Shown here: positions 5,799 through 9,893 of the stretch, in pieces
How the letters are laid out: every line of letters begins with the position of its first letter
Numbering within the stretch: position 1 is the first letter of the stretch
Assembly (NCBI GenBank): GCA_910576975.1
Contig: CAJTJY010000044.1
Location: 1 to 9,893, forward strand
Length of the DNA stretch: 9,893 nt
Reading direction: 5' to 3'
Origin: an uncultured Lachnospiraceae bacterium
GTDB lineage: Bacteria > Bacillota > Clostridia > Lachnospirales > Lachnospiraceae
Program-made: the position numbers and the translations under genes
Notes under the pieces: model-generated
Told to the model about the DNA's origin: nothing
What the model saw: the letters and a program-made list of their open reading frames with translations, nothing else
Database searches by the model: none

Positions 5799-5844
5799 AG
5801 CTTATAAGAAATTCACTTGCTTGCAAAGGTGAATTTCATAAGCT
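5799..5844. repeat. 16-pair inverted repeat in the operon leader
   Basis: AGCTTAT plus GAAATTCAC (5799-5805, 5808-5816) pair perfectly with GTGAATTTC plus ATAAGCT (5829-5844). Only a 2-base bulge (AA) and a 12-base loop interrupt it. It begins 2 bases after the -10 box, so it covers the transcription start and first bases of the message. It could be an operator, an mRNA-stabilising 5' stem, or a dispersed palindromic repeat. No T run follows, so it is not an ordinary terminator. Confidence 0.75.
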
Positions 5845-5893
5845 AACGAGCAGCTATGCTGCGAGTAATAAACCGCATAGAATGGAGGAAATT

Positions 5894-7051
5894 ATGAGAT
5901 ATAAAGTTTTGGGATTAGCAGTGGTAACGATGTTGATGTCAGTTGGTATTTGCGGCTGCCAGAAAGCTTCAGAAAGTTCGGCTAATGGGGATATTCTTCA
6001 CGCAAAAGATTCCGTAGAGGATGAAGTGGCTGCAATCGTGAATCAGTCTCAAAGCACAACGCAAAATGATGTGCAGGAAATTAACAGTGTCATTGGTACC
6101 AAAGATAATGTGATCAGAATTCAGGCACAGATGCCGGACGTTCCACAGGAAGTGAAAACAATAGTGCTTGGCGAAAATGAGACGCTTACAAAAGACGTTT
6201 TAAAAGAGTTTTTAGGAAGTGAAACAGGGAATATTAAGGATTTATCAGAGGAAGCACAAAAGGAAATAGAACAATCTAAGGCAGAAAACGAGCAAGGAGA
6301 AGAACGGGCAGTATTTTCGATTTTTGGCAATGCACCTATTTATAAATTGTCGGATCAACAAAAGACAGCAAGTTTTTCATATGGAACAGGTGCATATTAT
6401 CAGGATGAACTCTTATACGAAAAGTGCGCAACAATTTACAAATCTGCAGATGAAACGGTGTTAGAGGAAGCAGACAGTAAAAATATTTATATGGAAGCAG
6501 AAAAAATATTATTAGCAAAGCTTTCTAAAATTGGCATGACAGAAATTGATATTTATAAAATTACCAAGTATCAATACGAAAGCGTCACGTTTTATGAAAT
6601 TGAGTTTACTCCGTCTTACGATGGGTTAGGGGTTGCACATGAATTTGGCTCTATAGCGTCAGGAGAAATTTTCCTGTTAGGCACAGCATGGATATGTGAA
6701 GAAAGTATTGCAACCTTAAGCTTGGATGATTGTCTTGGCAAAGTGGAAACACAGGAAAAATGCGAGACAGTATTGTCATGGGGGCAGATTGAAAAAATTT
6801 TGGAGATATATTTGAACAGTGGAAAAATAAATGGAAGCAATCAAGCGGTTCTGACAAAAGCGACATTTTTATATTATCCAATCTATAAAGAAGACGAAAA
6901 CAAATTAGAATTGGTTCCCGTATGGCATATTTATACGCCGATGTCTGCATGGATGGAGAATGAAGAATTAACGCAAGCATTTGCGGCAAATGGATCTATT
7001 TGGAGTATTTGTGTGAATGCGGTATCTGGAGAAATCGTTAGGAGTGAGTAA
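5894..7051 (+). CDS. Lipoprotein, 385 aa, first gene of the ABC operon
   Basis: The N-terminus MRYKVLGLAVVTMLMSVGICGC is a lipoprotein signal peptide with lipobox ICGC, so the mature protein should start at C22 and be tethered outside the membrane. A Ser/Glu-rich linker follows. The body is a soluble mixed alpha/beta domain (VIRIQAQMPDVPQEVKTIVL, then a C-terminal LVPVWHIYTP block near a closing VNAVSGEIV). It may belong to the Clostridia lipoprotein family annotated DUF6034, but I recall this only loosely. ATG at 5894 is chosen because GGAGG is 5 bases upstream; an in-frame ATG at 5882 lies before that site. The gene ends one base before the first permease ATG, so they are co-transcribed. 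Its job is probably to bind a ligand or help the transporter at the cell surface. Confidence 0.82.
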   Translation: MRYKVLGLAVVTMLMSVGICGCQKASESSANGDILHAKDSVEDEVAAIVNQSQSTTQNDVQEINSVIGTKDNVIRIQAQMPDVPQEVKTIVLGENETLTKDVLKEFLGSETGNIKDLSEEAQKEIEQSKAENEQGEERAVFSIFGNAPIYKLSDQQKTASFSYGTGAYYQDELLYEKCATIYKSADETVLEEADSKNIYMEAEKILLAKLSKIGMTEIDIYKITKYQYESVTFYEIEFTPSYDGLGVAHEFGSIASGEIFLLGTAWICEESIATLSLDDCLGKVETQEKCETVLSWGQIEKILEIYLNSGKINGSNQAVLTKATFLYYPIYKEDENKLELVPVWHIYTPMSAWMENEELTQAFAANGSIWSICVNAVSGEIVRSE

Positions 7052-7052
7052 T

Positions 7053-7808
7053 ATGAAAGGGTTCTTTTTACAGGATTTGAAAAGAAGCTTCTTAAACAGA
7101 GGGTTTTTTGCAGGTCTCTTGATAGTGACGTCAATTTTAGTGTCAGCAGCATTCCATGTGCCGCTTAACAGGAGCAGAAGCAGTTATTTTATTATGATAG
7201 AAGTATTTGCAGCATCAGGATTTACACCGTTTGCGGCTATATTTCCGGGACTTGCTTATTCTTCTGTATTTTGTGAAGAGTATGGCAGTGGATATTTAAA
7301 AATGATGTATTCCAGAATGCTGCCGGGAAAATTTGCTCTTACCCGTATTGTTACAGTCGCGCTTTCTGGTGGAACAATGTTGGCGATTCCATTTATCATT
7401 GCTTTGAGTATTGCTTACTACTGTGGAATTCCCGGAATACCAGCGGGAAGTGATCAGGGACTTATGGCGGGAACGGCAGTGGTTTTTTATATAGAGAATT
7501 ATGGGGAGTGGTATATTTTTCTATGGAAAGTAATATTAGGCTTTCTGTTTGGAGCCATATGGGCATTGGCAGGCCTTGCATTTGCAGTATGGATTCCCAA
7601 TAAGTATGTGGCGTTAATTGCACCATTTGTATTGTATGAGGCTATGTGGCTGGCGTTAGGGAAAATTCCGGTGCTGAATCCGATTTATCTTATGCGAGGG
7701 GATGATTTGAATAACTATCCATTGTCTGGGGTTATGGAATGTGTCTATATTTTGCTGGTATCATTTGTGGTCATGCGGGGATTGAAAAGGAGGGGACGAA
7801 ATGGGTAG
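7053..7808 (+). CDS. ABC-2-type transporter permease subunit, 251 aa
   Basis: This integral membrane protein has about six hydrophobic segments (roughly 17-34, 55-73, 96-124, 154-180, 184-202, 228-242) and a basic C-terminus. It opens with a short amphipathic N-terminus (MKGFFLQDLKRSF), and EEYGSGYLKMMYSRMLPGKFALTR (first loop, 75-98) resembles the cytoplasmic coupling loop of BcrB/LanE-type permeases, which contacts the ATPase. ATG at 7053 has AGGAG about 9 bases upstream and follows the lipoprotein stop by one base; the frame extends 12 codons further upstream without a ribosome site. It overlaps the next permease gene by 8 bases. It probably forms the transmembrane pore with the following subunits; substrate not visible from sequence. 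Confidence 0.85.
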   Translation: MKGFFLQDLKRSFLNRGFFAGLLIVTSILVSAAFHVPLNRSRSSYFIMIEVFAASGFTPFAAIFPGLAYSSVFCEEYGSGYLKMMYSRMLPGKFALTRIVTVALSGGTMLAIPFIIALSIAYYCGIPGIPAGSDQGLMAGTAVVFYIENYGEWYIFLWKVILGFLFGAIWALAGLAFAVWIPNKYVALIAPFVLYEAMWLALGKIPVLNPIYLMRGDDLNNYPLSGVMECVYILLVSFVVMRGLKRRGRNG

Positions 7809-8646
7809 GATAAAGCAAATCTTTTACCTGACAAAAACTGCTTTTCTGGAAGAATGGCATAATAAGCGGGTAATCATGGGCTTTCTTTTGGGAATGGCAT
7901 TGTTTGGATACTGGTTGAATTTGTTTTTGCAGTATGCATTAGATGTCGGGGAGCCAGTTAATATCTTGGAAGCCTTTATTGTAGTGGAGCATCATCACAA
8001 AAATATGTTGTTTCTTATTGTTGGCTGGTTATTGATTATATCAGATGCTCCTTTTGTAAAAAGGAATATGTATCTGTCATTATATAGGAGTAGCCGGAAG
8101 AAATGGGATGCAGCTATGCTTCAGTATATTATGATTCAGGCGTTTTTATATGTTTTCATCATAGCTGTTGCATCGGTAGCTGTCAGTTCTTTGTGTGGCT
8201 TTTTTGGAAACATGTGGAGCAGTCCAGTTTATAATTTGGCGATGGATGACGGGAATCATTTAGGAGTCAAATATAATGTTTCATTTCCGTGGGTGAATGT
8301 CATGCGAGCAATGACAGTGCCGCAGGCGTTTGTGATTACTTTTGTATTTCTATTCTTGTATTTGGTCTTGATTGGATTTTTGCTCTATGTGTGCAATCTC
8401 TTGTTAAAAGAAATTTATGGAATATTGATCGTATTCGGCATGCAAATTTCAGGATATTTATTACAACAGGAGGGGGTTACGCATTTCTCCTTTATGGCAA
8501 AATCAATTCCCGGATATGCCATAGATGGAAAAGGCGGACAATGGAAAGTCGTAGCTTTGTTTTGCGCAACCATATTGATGTTGGCATTAATTTCTTTGTG
8601 GCTGATTGGACGGGTAGATTTTAGGGACCAGGTGGAGGAGGAATGA
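7801..8646 (+). CDS. Second ABC-2-type membrane subunit, 281 aa
   Basis: It has six likely membrane segments (about 24-46, 67-81, 108-134, 173-200, 203-221, 248-270). Between the second and third, SDAPFVKRNMYLSLYRSSRKKW (81-102) has the form of the cytoplasmic loop in DUF2705/WxPxxD-type membrane proteins of multi-subunit ABC exporters; I give that family name with low certainty. An extracellular loop (about 135-170) is rich in Asn, Asp and Trp. Strong GGAGGGG precedes the ATG, and the gene overlaps its neighbours by 8 and 4 bases, indicating tight co-translation. It is not a close copy of the first permease, so the complex is likely heteromeric. Confidence 0.8.
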   Translation: MGRIKQIFYLTKTAFLEEWHNKRVIMGFLLGMALFGYWLNLFLQYALDVGEPVNILEAFIVVEHHHKNMLFLIVGWLLIISDAPFVKRNMYLSLYRSSRKKWDAAMLQYIMIQAFLYVFIIAVASVAVSSLCGFFGNMWSSPVYNLAMDDGNHLGVKYNVSFPWVNVMRAMTVPQAFVITFVFLFLYLVLIGFLLYVCNLLLKEIYGILIVFGMQISGYLLQQEGVTHFSFMAKSIPGYAIDGKGGQWKVVALFCATILMLALISLWLIGRVDFRDQVEEE

Positions 8647-9278
8647 AAATGTCTTTGTTTTTTCGGTTATTTGCAGGCGTTTCTATGAATGAAATGGATG
8701 CGTTTCCGCTAGTTCCTTTGGGATGCTGGTTCTTTCCGATAGGGATTTATTTATTGGTAATTGGTTTTAGGCTTGGCATCGATAAGCAGAATAGACGATT
8801 TGTCATTGTCCGATGTGGGTGGATGCAGAAGTGGTGGAAACGCTTTTTCTTGAGACATTTGTTAAATGGGGCATTTGCAGCAGTTGGCTTATTGACGCTA
8901 TTCCAGATGATTGATTTGTTTTTATTCCAGATGTTTGCAGGAAATCTAAAAGAAGTATCAGCGATTTTTGTTTTATGGACGGTTCATGCCATGACTTTAT
9001 CGGCATTATTTCTTTTTTTAGAAACTTTAAGCATTAAAAAAATGATACCAGCAGGTCTATTGTTGCTAGAGGGCCTAACCTTTGTGAGTGGTTTCTACTT
9101 TAGAAAGAGTGCAAGGCTTATGTTTGGAGTATGGGGAATGTATGCACAAAGTAATTTATATGAAGATATGCATGGATTTTCTATTATAAGTGTGATTATT
9201 GTGCAAGTTACAATCATTGTCGCTTGTTATTGGCTTGGCAGCTATTTGCTAAGAGGCAAAGAATTGGAAGGAGTTTAA
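8643..9278 (+). CDS. Third membrane subunit of the ABC system, 211 aa
   Basis: This short hydrophobic protein has about five membrane segments (24-44, 70-96, 106-127, 134-152, 180-203). The loop RRFVIVRCGWMQKWWKRFF (51-69) lies at the position of the RSSRKKW loop of the preceding subunit and shares its R-x-x-x-x-x-K-W pattern, which suggests a distant common origin and contact with the ATPase or lipid head groups. It starts within an ATGA overlap with the previous gene, behind GGAGGAGG. At 211 residues it is shorter than usual ABC-2 permeases, so it could be an accessory subunit. No function was recognised beyond membership of this operon. Confidence 0.75.
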   Translation: MKMSLFFRLFAGVSMNEMDAFPLVPLGCWFFPIGIYLLVIGFRLGIDKQNRRFVIVRCGWMQKWWKRFFLRHLLNGAFAAVGLLTLFQMIDLFLFQMFAGNLKEVSAIFVLWTVHAMTLSALFLFLETLSIKKMIPAGLLLLEGLTFVSGFYFRKSARLMFGVWGMYAQSNLYEDMHGFSIISVIIVQVTIIVACYWLGSYLLRGKELEGV

Positions 9279-9282
9279 GCTT

Positions 9283-9893
9283 ATGGAAAGCATTATAAAA
9301 GTTGATAAGGTAATGAAAAAATTTGGTTCAGATATTGCCCTTGACAATGTCTCCATAGAATTTGAGAGAGGAAGAATTTATGGGATCGTTGGAAGAAACG
9401 GCTCTGGAAAAACTGTTTTGTTTAAGACAATCATAGGATTTTTAAAACCTAGCAGCGGCAGAGTCATTGTAGGCGGTAAAGAAATTGGCAAGGATGCTGA
9501 TTTTGCCGATAATATAGGAATTATCATTGAAACTCCTGGTTTTCTTAGCGCTTATAGTGGATATAAAAATCTTGAGTATCTTGCAAGTATTAAAAATATT
9601 ATTGCGAAAAAAGAAATAAAGGAGAGCATGGAACGTGTTGGGCTTGATCCAGACAGCAAAAAGAAAGTTGGAAAATATTCTTTGGGGATGCGTCAAAGGC
9701 TTGCGATTGCACAGGCTATTATGGAAAATCCAGATATTCTGATTTTGGATGAGCCAATGAACGGTTTGGACAATCAGGGCGTGGTAGATGTCAGAGGAAT
9801 CCTTCTAAATTTAAAGGATGAAGGGAAATCTATTATTTTGGCAAGTCATAACAAAGAGGATATAGAAGCGCTGTGCGATCAAGCGTACGAGAT
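9283..9893 (+). CDS. ABC transporter ATPase, BcrA/LanF type (runs off right edge)
   Basis: The frame is open from ATG 9283, behind GGAAGGAG, to the window end, giving 203 residues of a nucleotide-binding subunit of the usual ~230-300-aa class. It shows Walker A GRNGSGKT (37-44), signature YSLGMRQRL (132-140), Walker B ILILDEP (152-158), a D loop (NGLD, 160-163) and the H-loop His in ASHNKED (H189), so all core ATPase motifs are present. At the Q-loop position the sequence reads IIIETPGF with Glu (E83) instead of Gln, the E-loop described for LanF proteins of lantibiotic immunity transporters and for bacitracin-type BcrA relatives. It follows the third permease by 4 bases and should energise the three membrane subunits. 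The C-terminal domain is outside the window. Confidence 0.93.
   Translation, partial: MESIIKVDKVMKKFGSDIALDNVSIEFERGRIYGIVGRNGSGKTVLFKTIIGFLKPSSGRVIVGGKEIGKDADFADNIGIIIETPGFLSAYSGYKNLEYLASIKNIIAKKEIKESMERVGLDPDSKKKVGKYSLGMRQRLAIAQAIMENPDILILDEPMNGLDNQGVVDVRGILLNLKDEGKSIILASHNKEDIEALCDQAYE

Noticed and set aside
9442..9696. Minus-strand frame of 84 codons near the right edge
   Set aside because: It is antisense to the ABC ATPase, whose motifs are unambiguous.

Overview
The window looks like chromosomal or island DNA from a low-GC Gram-positive anaerobe of the Clostridia, most probably a gut Lachnospiraceae. This rests on the AT-rich sequence, strong GGAGG-type ribosome binding sites, an AgrA/AgrC-like two-component pair, a YARHG-domain protein, and IS110 and IS3 relatives of types common in that group. 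No RNA operon, CRISPR array or complete phage module was seen.

Left part (1-604): the 5' end of an IS110-family transposase runs off the left edge on the minus strand. Upstream of it lies about 180 bp of structured non-coding DNA, where IS110-group elements encode their bridge RNA. A solo inverted-repeat end (582-604) of a second, IS3-like element closes this part.

Middle-left (605-2779): a small cargo-like segment bracketed by matching inverted IS ends. It holds an unrecognised 216-aa protein (minus strand) with a bidirectional terminator behind it, a divergently transcribed XRE-type repressor, and a YARHG-domain protein that seems to have lost its N-terminus.

Middle (2780-3704): mobile-element debris. 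A 158-bp MITE-like element with perfect 23-bp inverted repeats and a foldable interior is followed by a heavily mutated IS3-family orfA/orfB remnant. Then come a plausible promoter and the first 32 codons of a truncated excisionase-like HTH gene that overlaps the start of the next gene.

Right (3697-9893): a same-strand cluster of a LytTR response regulator, a GHKL sensor kinase, a terminator, a regulated-looking leader with direct and inverted repeats, a lipoprotein, three membrane permease subunits and an ABC ATPase cut by the right edge. The ATPase has Glu where most ABC proteins have the Q-loop Gln, the E-loop described for LanF lantibiotic-immunity ATPases. The working model is that the membrane kinase senses a peptide or envelope stress, the LytTR regulator activates the promoter near 5791, and the lipoprotein plus multi-permease ABC complex removes or resists an antimicrobial peptide. 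The assignment to antimicrobial-peptide resistance or immunity is inference; the protein classes themselves are well supported.
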